Below, piece after piece: positions 1-8,603 of a DNA stretch of 64,000 nucleotides (the stretch's first letter is position 1; each line of letters begins with the position of its first letter). Location: contig JADFNK010000004.1 of assembly GCA_022563405.1 (NCBI GenBank), positions 1 to 64,000 of the forward strand, given 5' to 3'. This stretch comes from Gemmatimonadota bacterium. GTDB lineage: Bacteria > Gemmatimonadota > Gemmatimonadetes > Longimicrobiales > Gaopeijiaceae. A program made the translations under genes and the position numbers. The notes under the pieces were generated by a model. The model was not told the origin of the DNA, ran no database searches, and saw only the letters and a list, made by a program, of their open reading frames with translations.

Positions 1-2
1 GA

Positions 3-959
3 CTCCTCCCTCGGGCCAACCGCGGCATCTTCGCGATGAACGAACTGCCCGATCTCGCGGGGAAGATTCAGGTCGGCCTCTTCAACATTCTCCAAGAGGG
101 TGACATACAGGTGAAGGGGTACCCCATTCGGCTACCGCTCGACGTCTTCCTCGTTTTTACGGCCAATCCCGAGGACTACACGGCCCGCGGAAAAATCATC
201 ACTCCGCTCAAGGACCGGATCGGCGCCGAAATCCAGACGCATTATCCCACCGAACTCTCGATCGGGATGAACATCACTCGGCAGGAGGCCTGGCTCGACC
301 GGAATGGCATTCCGACCGAGGTCCCGGATTTTATCGCCGAGCTCGTCGAACGGATCGCCTTTCTGGGCCGAGACGACAAACGTATCGACCAGCGCTCGGG
401 CGTCAGCCAGCGCATGCCGATCACCGTGCTCGAGAGCGTGGTATCGTCGGCAGAACGAAGGGCGCTCCTGCTCGGGGAGGATCACGTCGTTCCCCGCGTA
501 GCCGATATCTACAGCGCGCTTCCCGCCATCACCGGGAAGATGGAGCTCGAGTATGAAGGAGAGTTGCACGGTGCTGACCGAATCGCCCGGGATTTGATCA
601 GCTCGGCCGCAAAGGGTGTGTTTCAAGCCCACGCGGGCGGATCGGATGTGGAAGAGATCATCGAGTACTTCGAGCTGGGTGGCGCGCTCCAGGTGGGATC
701 CGAAAGCTCGGCGGAGGCATGCGTGCTGGGCTTCGAGATCGTTCCCGGCCTTCTGAAGTTGGTCAAGGCAGTCGGCCTCGCCCCGAAGAAGTGCTCCGAC
801 GGATTGCGGGCGGGAGCATGTGAGCTCGTTCTGGAAGCGCTGGCAGCGGATCGGAAGATCACGCGCTCGGTCAGCGGCAGCTACGCGAAGGCGCGGCATG
901 AGCCTCCCCCGGCCAAAGGGTACCAGGGGTTCGACCCATTTGGGGGCGTCAGCGCGTAG
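3..959 (+). CDS. MoxR/ChlI-type AAA+ ATPase, 5' end cut by window
   Basis: C-terminal part of an AAA+ ATPase of the magnesium chelatase subunit I/MoxR group. The reading frame is open to the first bases of the window (residues LLPRANRGIF precede the first in-frame ATG at 36), so the gene begins upstream and that ATG is internal. Visible parts are the Walker B region (GIFAMNELPDL, with NE where DE is more usual), sensor 1 (FTANPEDYT), the arginine finger region (PLKDRIGAEI) and the helical lid. Such ATPases work with a VWA-domain partner to remodel proteins or insert metals. The likely partner here is the VWA gene at 4712-6004, displaced by two minus-strand genes. The 3' end overlaps the end of mutY by 11 bases in a convergent arrangement. 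Family assignment is firm; the substrate is unknown. Confidence 0.85.
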   Translation, partial: LLPRANRGIFAMNELPDLAGKIQVGLFNILQEGDIQVKGYPIRLPLDVFLVFTANPEDYTARGKIITPLKDRIGAEIQTHYPTELSIGMNITRQEAWLDRNGIPTEVPDFIAELVERIAFLGRDDKRIDQRSGVSQRMPITVLESVVSSAERRALLLGEDHVVPRVADIYSALPAITGKMELEYEGELHGADRIARDLISSAAKGVFQAHAGGSDVEEIIEYFELGGALQVGSESSAEACVLGFEIVPGLLKLVKAVGLAPKKCSDGLRAGACELVLEALAADRKITRSVSGSYAKARHEPPPAKGYQGFDPFGGVSA

Positions 960-2187
960 GGGCTGGGGCGGCCAGCGCTGGGGTGGCCGGAGCTGGGGCG
1001 GCCAGCGCTGGGGTGGCCTGACCGGGGGCAGCCAAAGTTTTCCTGGCCAGCCCGAGGATCTTCCGCTGTGCGACCGGGAGCGGGAGGTGTTCGACCTGGT
1101 CTGGCATGACCCATTGGCGTTGCTCCAGCACGAGCTCCTCCGGAGGCTCCCGCCCAACCGACCACTCGGGCACCTCCCGCGGCTCGGGCCTGCCCGAAAG
1201 GATCTCTTCCACCTCCCCTGAACGGGCGCCGGCCACCAACATCGGACGGTACACCGCCTTGAGGTGGGTGAACGCGTGGCAGACCTCCGGCAGGACGCGG
1301 AAGTCCACCGTTCCCGGGGTAAACTCGACGCCCAGACCCTCCAGGCGGGCTCGGCATCGTTCATGGAACAGGGTCCCTCCACTGAGTTCACCTTCAGTAG
1401 ATGTGGGACCCTCAGGTGGGAGGTCCTCCGCCCCGATCTCGACCGCCGGAAACTCCCAGAGCCCGCCGAGGAGACCGTCGGGTGGTCGCTGGACCAGGAG
1501 CAGCTCGCCGTCCGGATTGTGTGCCACCAACACCGCGTAGGAGACCGAACGCACACGCGATCGGCGCTTCGAGGCCGGCCTCAGCTCCTGCGTCCCCTCG
1601 GCCCAAGCCAGGCATTCCCCCATCAGCGGACATTCCGTGCACCGAGGGGACCGGCGGGTGCATACCGTGGCTCCCAACTCCATGAGCGCCTGATTCCAAT
1701 CCCCGGGACGATCGGGATCGACGAGCTCGCCGGCTCGTTTCCGCAGGCTCGCGTCGGCGGGATCCACGAGGTCGAAGAGTCGGGACAAAACGCGCCGCAC
1801 GTTTCCATCCACGGCGGGCACAACCTCCCCGTAGGCGATGCTCGCGATGGCACCCGCGCTGTACTCGCCGATCCCCGGCAGCGTCTTGAGACTCCGGGAG
1901 TCCTGCGGAAGCATCCCGCCGAGCCGATCCCTCACGATCAGGGCCGAGCGCCGAAGATTCCGGGCCCGCGAATAATAGCCGAGTCCTTCCCATGCCTTCA
2001 GCACGGACTGTACGTCCGCCTCCGCAAGATCCTCCACCGTGGGAAAGCGCTCCATCCACCGGTCGTAATAAGGAATCGCGGTCTCTACACGCGTCTGCTG
2101 GAGCATGATCTCGGAGACCCAGACGCGGTATGGCTCCCGACTCGCTCGCCAAGGAAGGTCACGGCGATGCTCGTCGTAGTGCTCCAG
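949..2187 (-). CDS. mutY: A/G-specific adenine DNA glycosylase MutY
   Basis: Removes adenine mispaired with 8-oxoguanine. Visible motifs: MLQQTRV, the helix-hairpin-helix LPGIGEYSAGA, catalytic Asp in AVDGNVRRV, the [4Fe-4S] loop C-x6-C-x2-C-x5-C (CTRRSPRCTECPLMGEC), and a C-terminal NUDIX-like recognition domain (LLVQRPPDGLLGGLWEFP). The first canonical start is ATG at 2106, but conserved residues lie upstream in the same open frame, including DLPWR and the catalytic Glu of VWVSEIMLQQ. No in-frame ATG, GTG or TTG exists between 2106 and the upstream stop at 2266-2268. The end given here is a CTG at 2187; the exact start is unresolved. The C-terminus is an Ala/Pro repeat (PALAAPAP) encoded by tandem repeats near 960-1016. 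It lies just downstream of the DUF5916 gene on the same strand, and its N-terminal frame overlaps that gene's end. Confidence 0.9.
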   Translation of the reverse strand: MEHYDEHRRDLPWRASREPYRVWVSEIMLQQTRVETAIPYYDRWMERFPTVEDLAEADVQSVLKAWEGLGYYSRARNLRRSALIVRDRLGGMLPQDSRSLKTLPGIGEYSAGAIASIAYGEVVPAVDGNVRRVLSRLFDLVDPADASLRKRAGELVDPDRPGDWNQALMELGATVCTRRSPRCTECPLMGECLAWAEGTQELRPASKRRSRVRSVSYAVLVAHNPDGELLLVQRPPDGLLGGLWEFPAVEIGAEDLPPEGPTSTEGELSGGTLFHERCRARLEGLGVEFTPGTVDFRVLPEVCHAFTHLKAVYRPMLVAGARSGEVEEILSGRPEPREVPEWSVGREPPEELVLEQRQWVMPDQVEHLPLPVAQRKILGLARKTLAAPGQATPALAAPAPATPALAAPAPTR

Positions 2188-2230
2188 GAGGAGGCGTCTG
2201 AGTCGGTGAGGATCGCGGGTGGTCGTGCTC

Positions 2231-4495
2231 CTACCCCCCGAGCACCTTGAACTGTCGGCTAAACTTCAGGGTCAAAGAGCGACCGAGGGGGCCATCCAGT
2301 CGGTCGATTCCCTGGATTTCGTTGTACACGATGAATAATCCCGTCCCCGCCGTGTTCAACCAACCGAAGCGCACGTTCGCCGAGAGACGATCGATCTGAT
2401 CGCTGTACTGGATGAGCGACTGGAGATAGACCCGCGGCGTGAAGAAGTACCCGAGGTTCACCCCCACGAGGACGGTCTCGAAGTCTCCTTCCAGAAGGTT
2501 GACGTCGTTGTAGTCGATGCTGATCGACGACGTGAACGCCGCACCACTCCTCAGCGTGATCCCACCGGAAATGTTCCAACGATTCCCGGACAAGAAACTC
2601 CCGCCGTTGAATCTGCCGTTGAAGGAAAAGTCGGCGGAGCGATTCGTGTTGAAAAAGACGATGGCCTCCCACCCGTCGTAGGTTCCGGTCGGCACCACTA
2701 CGTCCGTGCCCCGGATTTCGAAGGGCTCGTACAGCCCCTCCCGTACCCAGTTGGCGCCGGTGGAGAGCTGGGTTCCGTCCGGCCACTCCCAGGCGGTATC
2801 GAGATGGAGGCGACTCGACTCCTCAAACCCTTTTTCGATCCCGCTCCGCCGACTCCGGAACGTGTTGAAGGACATATGGGGGCGGATCTCCCTCAGGAAC
2901 CCGTTGGGCCGAAGAAATCGCTGGAGACGCATCGAGTAAGACCGGTATCCGTCCCGCGGCACGAAGCCCACTTCGGGATTGAAGTTTTCCCCGATTTCAC
3001 GTATGCCAAAGGACGCGTCCCAATTTCGACTGTTCCACGCCGCGTTGGCATCGTAGGCGTGCTCGCCACCCGAAAGCCCCGGCGTCTCCGTCTGTGCTAC
3101 GAAGGAGGAGAGCGTCAGCGCCTCACCGATTGCCACCCGCGCATCCGCGGCATATGTCCTGTTGTAATCGCCATCGGCCTCGCCGCTTCGATCGATGAAC
3201 AACGCCCCAACCCGCGAGCGATTGGGTAGCTCCCGGGCGACACGAGCCACCGAGTAGGCATTGTCCAGCTGAACCCCGGCGACACCCTCGGTCTGAATGT
3301 GGAGAAGACCGACGTTGAAGCCAGCGGCCTTACCGGACAGACGTCCTCCACCTTTGATGGGGACCTGCACACCGTCGGCGATCCCGATCCTTCGGCTGAA
3401 AAAGAGATCTGCACCACCCGCACCCACCGTGAAGAAGCCCGCATTTTCCAGGAAAAAAGGTCTCTTTTCGGGAAAAAGAAGCGAGAAGCGCGTGAGATTC
3501 ACCTGCTGGTCGTCCACCTCGACCTGGGCGAAATCGGTATTTACGGTCAGATCGAACGTCAAGCCTTGCGTGACCTGGATCTTGGCTTCCCCACCGAACT
3601 CCGCCTGCTCGTCGAACGCCGTCTCGCCCTCCTCGTAATTCCGCGCCGTCGAGCCCAAGGCGTACGGCGTAACGGTGGCCAGCCGCCGGAATGGGGGCGC
3701 GAGTCCCTCCAGATCGCCGGCGTAGTTCAGGCGGTAGAGGTTGAACTCCCGTGGCACCGGAGACCAGAAGGACTCCTCGTTCAGCCGTCGGATGCGCCGG
3801 GATACGTTAAAGCCCCAGGACGAGCCGTCCGTCCCGTAACGCAGAGTGTTGAAGGGAATACGGAACTCCGCGTACCACCCCTCTGAGTCGAGGGAGGTCG
3901 CCACGGTCCAACTCCCATCCCAGTTCTTGTTGAAACCGCCGCCCGCCCCGGACTGGAAGCGCCGTTGGCCTCCTCCTCCTCCACCGCCGCCACCGCCAAA
4001 ACGTCCCCCACCCCGACCCTCGTTGGCAACTTGGCCGTCGTATTCAATGCCGACAGGCGTCGTGCCGAACACGAATCCGTTTTGCTCGTCTTTATACGTA
4101 TCGAAGATGAGCACGACGTTATCGCTCTGCGCTACCTGGTAGTCCCGGATCCGCTCCCCCAAAACGATCTCGGCAGGCCGGCTATCGAACGCCCACACGC
4201 CTATATAGAGAGCCTCGTCGTCGAAGACGACTCTCACCTCGGTCCGCTCCGAGGCGGGCTGTCCGTCGCTGGGCTCCCGCTGTGTGAACCCGGTCATCGG
4301 AGCCGCCCGCGCCCACGCGGCATCATCGAGGCGGCCGTCGATCAGCGGCGGGTTCGACACCCCCGTCGCGACGCCGACGCTAATCGGGCGGGGCGGAGCG
4401 CCACCAGACCCGGCAGAGGCGGGCCCGTCCTGCGCAGCGACGGTGGAAGCCATGCAGACGGCTAGGAGGCCTGCTATTACCGGACGAATGGTCAT
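2231..4495 (-). CDS. DUF5916 family outer-membrane protein with CBM9-like N-terminus
   Basis: Secreted protein of about 754 residues. A signal peptide (MTIRPVIAGLLAVCMA then ASTVAAQDG) begins at the ATG at 4495, which I prefer to the longer frame from 4609. Next is a CBM9-like beta-sandwich (PPLIDGRLDDAAWARA, ALYIGVWAFDSRP), a Gly-rich stretch around residue 170 (GGGRFGGGGGGGGGG), and a long beta-rich C-terminal half with alternating aromatic residues ending KFSRQFKVLGG, typical of an outer-membrane barrel. DUF5916 proteins are common in Gemmatimonadota and Bacteroidota and their role is not established. Four phased TTCCA boxes lie just upstream of the start. mutY follows on the same strand. 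Confidence 0.82.
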   Translation of the reverse strand: MTIRPVIAGLLAVCMASTVAAQDGPASAGSGGAPPRPISVGVATGVSNPPLIDGRLDDAAWARAAPMTGFTQREPSDGQPASERTEVRVVFDDEALYIGVWAFDSRPAEIVLGERIRDYQVAQSDNVVLIFDTYKDEQNGFVFGTTPVGIEYDGQVANEGRGGGRFGGGGGGGGGGQRRFQSGAGGGFNKNWDGSWTVATSLDSEGWYAEFRIPFNTLRYGTDGSSWGFNVSRRIRRLNEESFWSPVPREFNLYRLNYAGDLEGLAPPFRRLATVTPYALGSTARNYEEGETAFDEQAEFGGEAKIQVTQGLTFDLTVNTDFAQVEVDDQQVNLTRFSLLFPEKRPFFLENAGFFTVGAGGADLFFSRRIGIADGVQVPIKGGGRLSGKAAGFNVGLLHIQTEGVAGVQLDNAYSVARVARELPNRSRVGALFIDRSGEADGDYNRTYAADARVAIGEALTLSSFVAQTETPGLSGGEHAYDANAAWNSRNWDASFGIREIGENFNPEVGFVPRDGYRSYSMRLQRFLRPNGFLREIRPHMSFNTFRSRRSGIEKGFEESSRLHLDTAWEWPDGTQLSTGANWVREGLYEPFEIRGTDVVVPTGTYDGWEAIVFFNTNRSADFSFNGRFNGGSFLSGNRWNISGGITLRSGAAFTSSISIDYNDVNLLEGDFETVLVGVNLGYFFTPRVYLQSLIQYSDQIDRLSANVRFGWLNTAGTGLFIVYNEIQGIDRLDGPLGRSLTLKFSRQFKVLGG

Positions 4496-4512
4496 CGGCA
4501 AGTCAATCGGTA

Positions 4513-4570
4513 TGGAAAAACGATGGAACCAGGCGACAAAAGGATGGAACGAGGCAACAAGGTAGTGGAA
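4513..4570 (-). promoter_or_regulatory. Helically phased TTCCA boxes upstream of the DUF5916 gene
   Basis: On the minus strand TTCCA occurs four times, with plus-strand TGGAA starting at 4513, 4524, 4545 and 4566, so the spacings are 11, 21 and 21 bases (one, two and two helical turns). The two central units are longer imperfect direct repeats (GATGGAACcAGGCgACAA and GATGGAACgAGGCaACAA). They lie 18-75 bases before the chosen start at 4495. If the longer frame from 4609 were translated, they would encode repeated Phe-His pairs (SFH, SFH, WFH). Regulator binding is an inference. Confidence 0.35.
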
Positions 4571-4711
4571 TGAGCCACTAGACGCGCCGTCGGGCGTGTG
4601 GACCCGCAATCTGTTCGTACCCTGAACTCCGCACCGGCGAAGTGGCCGCCACCCTCAGCCTCGGTTAAACTTGATGGGAGATTTAGGGTTCACCCATCGT
4701 CCGGCTCCACT

Positions 4712-6004
4712 ATGCGATTTTCGACCTACACCAAATATCGAGGCGGCTGGCTCGACGCCATGAACCTCGAGAGCCTCATGGAATCCCTTTCGGATTTCTT
4801 CATGAACGGAGGCTTCGCCGGCGGGCCCAACTACCATCCTTTCTGGGGATGGTCGGGACTCGAAGACACGAGCTCGGTGGACGCTCTCAAGAACGCTCTC
4901 CTGAAGGCGTTGGTCGAGAGCGGGCAACTCACACAGGAGATGGTCGAGGAGCTGCGAGGCGACGGCGAGGGAGACGAGGCAGTTCAGCAGCAGATCGCCG
5001 ACCTCCTGGACGATCTCATCCAACGTATGGTCGAGGAGGGTTATCTGACGCTGGAGGAGGGGGCACCGACCATGCCCGGAGCCGTCCAGGACGTCACTGG
5101 AATGGGCGAGATCGATGAGGCCAAGGATGCGGCCCAGAAGGTGAATTTCAACCTGACCCAGAAGGGCACGGACTTCCTTGCCTACGGGGCCCTGAGGAGC
5201 CTTCTCTCCGCGATAGGATCGTCGAGTTTCGGCTCTCACGAGACACCCCACCTCTCGACCGGCGTCGAGTCCGACGCCACGAGCAAGCCTTACGAGTTCG
5301 GTGATACCCTGAACCTCGACGTTCCCGCCACGCTCAAGAACGCCATCGAGCGGGAGGGACTCGGTGTGCCATTGAACATCGACTATGGGGACCTCATGGT
5401 GCATCAGACCGAGTACCGGTCTTCATGCGCCACGGTGCTGATGCTCGATATCTCGCATTCGATGATCCTATACGGAGAGGATCGCTTCACCCCGGCCAAG
5501 CGCGTGGCGCTGGCCCTCTCCCATCTCATCCGCACCCGGTTCCCGGGAGACTCCCTTCAGGTAGTCACGTTCGGAGACCAAGCACAGGAGATCCCTCTCA
5601 GCCAGTTGGCGAAGGCTCAGGTGGGGCCGTTCCACACGAATACGGCGGGAGGACTGCTGCTGGCGCGAAACATTCTGAAAGCACAGAAGAAGGATATGCG
5701 GCAGATCATCATGATCACGGACGGGAAGCCGTCTGCGATCACCCTGCCCGACGGACGGATCTACAAGAACTCCGGGGGGATGGACCAACACATCCTGCAG
5801 CAGACCTTCCGGGAGGTATCCGCCTGCCGGCGCGCCGGAATCCTGATCAACACCTTCATGCTGGCACAGGACCCTTACCTGGTGCAGTTCGTCCAGAAGG
5901 TCTCGGAGATCGCGAGAGGTAAGGCCTACTTCACGTCGACCCGGACGCTCGGTCAGTACATCATGATGGACTTCATGCGACGCAAGCGGCGGAAGATCAG
6001 CTAG
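4712..6004 (+). CDS. VWA-domain protein, partner of MoxR/ChlI-type ATPase
   Basis: About 430 residues. The start at ATG 4712 ([13 protein letters not shown]) is chosen because the 38 codons upstream look non-coding. The N-terminal half is helical and acidic. The C-terminal von Willebrand factor A domain has the metal-ion-dependent adhesion site MLDISHSM (D-x-S-x-S), followed by the conserved Thr in FHTNTAGG and the IMITDGKPS strand. Proteins of this type act with MoxR/ChlI AAA+ ATPases, as BchD does with BchI. The candidate partner is the truncated gene at the window start, same strand and 3.7 kb upstream. The C-terminus is basic (RRKRRKIS). The substrate is unknown. Confidence 0.82.
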   Translation: MRFSTYTKYRGGWLDAMNLESLMESLSDFFMNGGFAGGPNYHPFWGWSGLEDTSSVDALKNALLKALVESGQLTQEMVEELRGDGEGDEAVQQQIADLLDDLIQRMVEEGYLTLEEGAPTMPGAVQDVTGMGEIDEAKDAAQKVNFNLTQKGTDFLAYGALRSLLSAIGSSSFGSHETPHLSTGVESDATSKPYEFGDTLNLDVPATLKNAIEREGLGVPLNIDYGDLMVHQTEYRSSCATVLMLDISHSMILYGEDRFTPAKRVALALSHLIRTRFPGDSLQVVTFGDQAQEIPLSQLAKAQVGPFHTNTAGGLLLARNILKAQKKDMRQIIMITDGKPSAITLPDGRIYKNSGGMDQHILQQTFREVSACRRAGILINTFMLAQDPYLVQFVQKVSEIARGKAYFTSTRTLGQYIMMDFMRRKRRKIS

Positions 6005-6015
6005 GCTTTCAGAAG

Positions 6016-6114
6016 TTCCCGGGGGGGGCCCGGAAACGTGGCCACGCCCGTTCACCCTGCGGCCCGCTCGCCTTGCAGTTCGCCCGCCGTGTAGCTCACC
6101 CGCCTTGCAGCCCC
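6016..6114 (+). repeat. GC-rich hairpin and short degenerate tandem repeat after the VWA gene
   Basis: A G/C-rich inverted repeat (TTCCCGGG then CCCGGAA, one bulge) at about 6016-6034 follows the VWA stop by 12 bases and could terminate transcription, although no T-run follows. From about 6063 to 6114 there are three degenerate 17-base units built around CGCC(T/G)TGCAG or CCGTGTAGC. No gene is visible before the SD at about 6130. Confidence 0.3.
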
Positions 6115-6143
6115 TAGCCCAGCAGCCCATGGTGGGAGAACCG

Positions 6144-7529
6144 ATGAACCGCAAACCCACCGGATGGGAGCGCACGATGGGATGGGGTGCAGGAGATCTC
6201 TCGCGTAAGTCGTTTTTGACTGGGCTCACGGGTGCGGCAGCCTTGGGGATCCCGCGATACGCACCCGGCGGCCAGGTCGTTCCGACGCTTTCGCTCCTCC
6301 CTTTCCTCGCCAGACCGACCACCGAGTCGATGCTGGTGAACGTTCGAAACGGCCCCGTGGACGCGACGGCACGGCTCGAGATCAAGGCGTCGCTCGGGCC
6401 GACTGTGTGGGGTGCGGCGGGAGCTGATCGGAGTGCCCCGGCGGGTGAATTCGTCAACTGGAACGTCGGCGACTTGGCGGCCGGTACTGCCTATGATTAC
6501 CGGGTCCTCATGGCTGCGTCCGGTGAAGATCTCCTGTCGGTCGCTACAGGACGCTTCACGACTCAACGTGTGGGTGAGGTAGCGTTCACGGCGGCGCTCA
6601 CCGCCGACCCGCATACCGGCTCCTTCCCCGATGGATCCGGTCCGATCAGGGTGCTGGACGACGTCGTTCGCAATGTCCAACGGGACCGGCCGGACTTCGT
6701 GATCGCCCTGGGAGACAACGTCGCGTGGGCCACTTCGCGGGACTATCCGCAGGTTGACGACTTTGGTGCGAGGTTCGCGTACACGATGTACCGACGCCAC
6801 CTGGCACCCCTCTCGGTTTCCTGTCCGCACTTCGGCTTGATCGGGAACTGGGAAGGCGAGTCCGGCAAAGTCCCTGCCGAGAACGCTGCGCTGGTAGCGA
6901 ACGTCCGACGACAGTTCGCACCCAACCCCGACCACCTCACCTACCCCCAAGGCGGAAGTGCGAATGAAGATTACTACGCCTTCGACTGGGGTCCTGCGCT
7001 GTTCGTTGTCTTGAATGTCCAGTCGTACTCGGCACCGTCGGGGCCGCGGTCGTCACCGATGGACGACGTTGCGCTCATGGAGGATTGGACGCTCGGTGGA
7101 GCCCAGTTCTCATGGCTCGAGGGCGTGCTTGCCGCCTCCGATCACCCATTCAAGTTCGTGTGCATCCACCACCCGGTCGGGGGCAACGCAGGCACCCAGT
7201 TCGAGACGCTGTACGGGCGGGGCGGGCCGAGAGCGGCAACGGTGGGTGAACAGCGCCTGGTGCACGAGATGATGCGCGAGTTCGGGGTGCAGATCTTCTT
7301 CTTCGGGCACGATCACGTCTTCTTGGACGAGGTCGTGGACGGCATCCACTACGCGCTCCCGGGTAGTTGTGGAGCTCCGTGGAAGTTCGGCCGTGAGGTC
7401 ACGGGGTACCAGAGGTACTGGCCGGAATCAGGACACGGCCGCCTCACCGTACGCCCCGATCTAGCGACCGTCGAGTTCGTGAATCAGGCGGGGTGGGTGA
7501 TCCATCAGTTCGCGGTCGAGCCGGCGTGA
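6144..7529 (+). CDS. Exported metallophosphoesterase (purple acid phosphatase/PhoD-like)
   Basis: About 461 residues. ATG 6144 is chosen because GGGAGA lies just upstream; an in-frame ATG at 6105 is possible. A twin-arginine-like leader (LSRKSFLTGLTGAAALG) comes first, then a fibronectin-like domain (WNVGDLAAGTAYDYRVLMA), then the calcineurin-like phosphatase core. Metal-binding motifs are TADPHTG, VIALGDNVAW, CIHHPVGG and FFGHDHVF. The usual GNHE block reads GNWE here, so the normally catalytic His is Trp. Metal ligands otherwise look intact. It is probably a periplasmic or surface phosphatase/phosphodiesterase of unknown substrate. It converges on the EMC3-like gene with a gap of about 20 bases. 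Confidence 0.8.
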   Translation: MNRKPTGWERTMGWGAGDLSRKSFLTGLTGAAALGIPRYAPGGQVVPTLSLLPFLARPTTESMLVNVRNGPVDATARLEIKASLGPTVWGAAGADRSAPAGEFVNWNVGDLAAGTAYDYRVLMAASGEDLLSVATGRFTTQRVGEVAFTAALTADPHTGSFPDGSGPIRVLDDVVRNVQRDRPDFVIALGDNVAWATSRDYPQVDDFGARFAYTMYRRHLAPLSVSCPHFGLIGNWEGESGKVPAENAALVANVRRQFAPNPDHLTYPQGGSANEDYYAFDWGPALFVVLNVQSYSAPSGPRSSPMDDVALMEDWTLGGAQFSWLEGVLAASDHPFKFVCIHHPVGGNAGTQFETLYGRGGPRAATVGEQRLVHEMMREFGVQIFFFGHDHVFLDEVVDGIHYALPGSCGAPWKFGREVTGYQRYWPESGHGRLTVRPDLATVEFVNQAGWVIHQFAVEPA

Positions 7530-7548
7530 ATCGACGCCCAGCAGCACC

Positions 7549-8385
7549 CTAGATCTTCACCCCCAACGGCTTCGCAAGTGCGAAAGCAAAGACCATCGTG
7601 AGAATGAAGAACGCGATGATCCAGTGTGTGTGCCAGCCGAACAGGTTGATCTCGGCGTCCACGTAGCCGAGCCTGATCGCCTCGGCGTTCGATCCCCGGG
7701 GCAACGGGATTTCCGCCGGGTAGATGAGCTGATCCAGCAGGCTGGACGGGCGGACCGGGGAGCGAAGCACCGTGGTCCCCGACACCCGCATGGACTTGGT
7801 GAGGGTCTCTTCGCCGATCCGCACTACGAGCTCATACTCACCGGGGCTCTCGGCGGCGATCCGCCAGCCGGCCTCCCTGAGGGAAGGGATCCAGATGAGG
7901 GCGGTCTCGAGGCGCACGCCGTCCGGTACCTCCAGCGACACACCGGCACCGTCGGCGGCGGCCACGCGTTCGGCGGCTTCCTCGGTGAGCTCCACTTTGA
8001 GGAGCGCGGTCTGTCCGGGCTCGAGGCTCTCGTAGCCGTACTGGAACTGTAGCTGGCTGACCATGATCACGATCGGCACCATCATCCAAAGCATGGGCAC
8101 CATCGACAGCCGGAAGTACGTCCCGGTCTCACGGAGAATACCGAGCTGCGCCGCGAAGATGGTGCGGAGGTCGTCCTTATAGAGTCGAATCTCGTACACG
8201 CCGCCGTAGATGCGGCGCTTGACCGCATCCAGTGCGTCCTGGTCCGAGACCGCTCGGAACCCGATCAGCATTCCCACGCTGACCAGCAACGAGATCACGG
8301 TGAGACCGACGATCGGAGGCATGCCCCGGAAGGGGAGCACGATGAGATCGAAGATCCAGCCCAAAGGGCGATTCACGAACCACAT
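7549..8385 (-). CDS. Membrane protein resembling the EMC3/TMCO1 (DUF106) group
   Basis: About 278 residues from ATG 8385; the 48 codons upstream are low-complexity Arg/Ser sequence antisense to other genes. One membrane segment lies near residues 19-40 (PPIVGLTVISLLVSVGM), followed by a charged, probably coiled-coil stretch (DALDAVKRRIYGGVYEIRLY), a second hydrophobic hairpin (LSMVPMLWMMVPIVIMVS), a beta-rich soluble region and a final membrane helix (IIAFFILTMVFAFALAKPLG). The order membrane segment, coiled coil, membrane pair resembles archaeal DUF106/EMC3 insertases of the Oxa1 superfamily. This is similarity by eye only. It is the last gene of a minus-strand run with the RHH protein and two phosphodiesterases. 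Confidence 0.6.
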   Translation of the reverse strand: MWFVNRPLGWIFDLIVLPFRGMPPIVGLTVISLLVSVGMLIGFRAVSDQDALDAVKRRIYGGVYEIRLYKDDLRTIFAAQLGILRETGTYFRLSMVPMLWMMVPIVIMVSQLQFQYGYESLEPGQTALLKVELTEEAAERVAAADGAGVSLEVPDGVRLETALIWIPSLREAGWRIAAESPGEYELVVRIGEETLTKSMRVSGTTVLRSPVRPSSLLDQLIYPAEIPLPRGSNAEAIRLGYVDAEINLFGWHTHWIIAFFILTMVFAFALAKPLGVKI

Positions 8386-8401
8386 CAGGAGGGGGGTCCC
8401 A

Positions 8402-8593
8402 TCAGGAGATGTATCCGAGACCTTGCAGGCGTTTACGGATCTCTTCCTCTGAGTCCGCGTCCTCGAACAGGAGCAGCTCTTTCTCGACCGCGTGAGTGAT
8501 GAACTCCGCGGGCGACGAATAGCCGGCAATCCGCGAGTACCTCTCGATTCGCCTCAACAGGTCCTTGTCGAGCTTCACTTTGGAACCGATCAC
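8402..8593 (-). CDS. Small ribbon-helix-helix-like protein
   Basis: 63 residues. GTG 8593 is preferred to the upstream ATG at 8641 because AGAGGAGGAGAC lies directly before it. The sequence (SKVKLDKDLLRRIERYSR, then YSSPAEFITHAVEKEL) has the strand-helix-helix pattern of CopG/Arc-type DNA-binding proteins. No toxin gene is adjacent, so it is probably not an antitoxin. It sits between the phosphodiesterase genes and the EMC3-like gene. Its C-terminus, LQGLGYIS, resembles the LRSLGYIN end of the sulfatase-like protein at 13421. It could be a regulator of this gene set or a tail-recognised adaptor. Confidence 0.6.
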   Translation of the reverse strand: MIGSKVKLDKDLLRRIERYSRIAGYSSPAEFITHAVEKELLLFEDADSEEEIRKRLQGLGYIS

Positions 8594-8603
8594 GTCTCCT
8601 CCT

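Noticed and set aside
132-1556. 474-codon minus-strand ORF overlapping the AAA+ gene and mutY
   Set aside because: Its sequence is Arg/Ser/Trp-rich shadow coding of two well-supported genes and has no motif.
8402-8593. Toxin-antitoxin module
   Set aside because: No small toxin-like gene is adjacent to the RHH protein.
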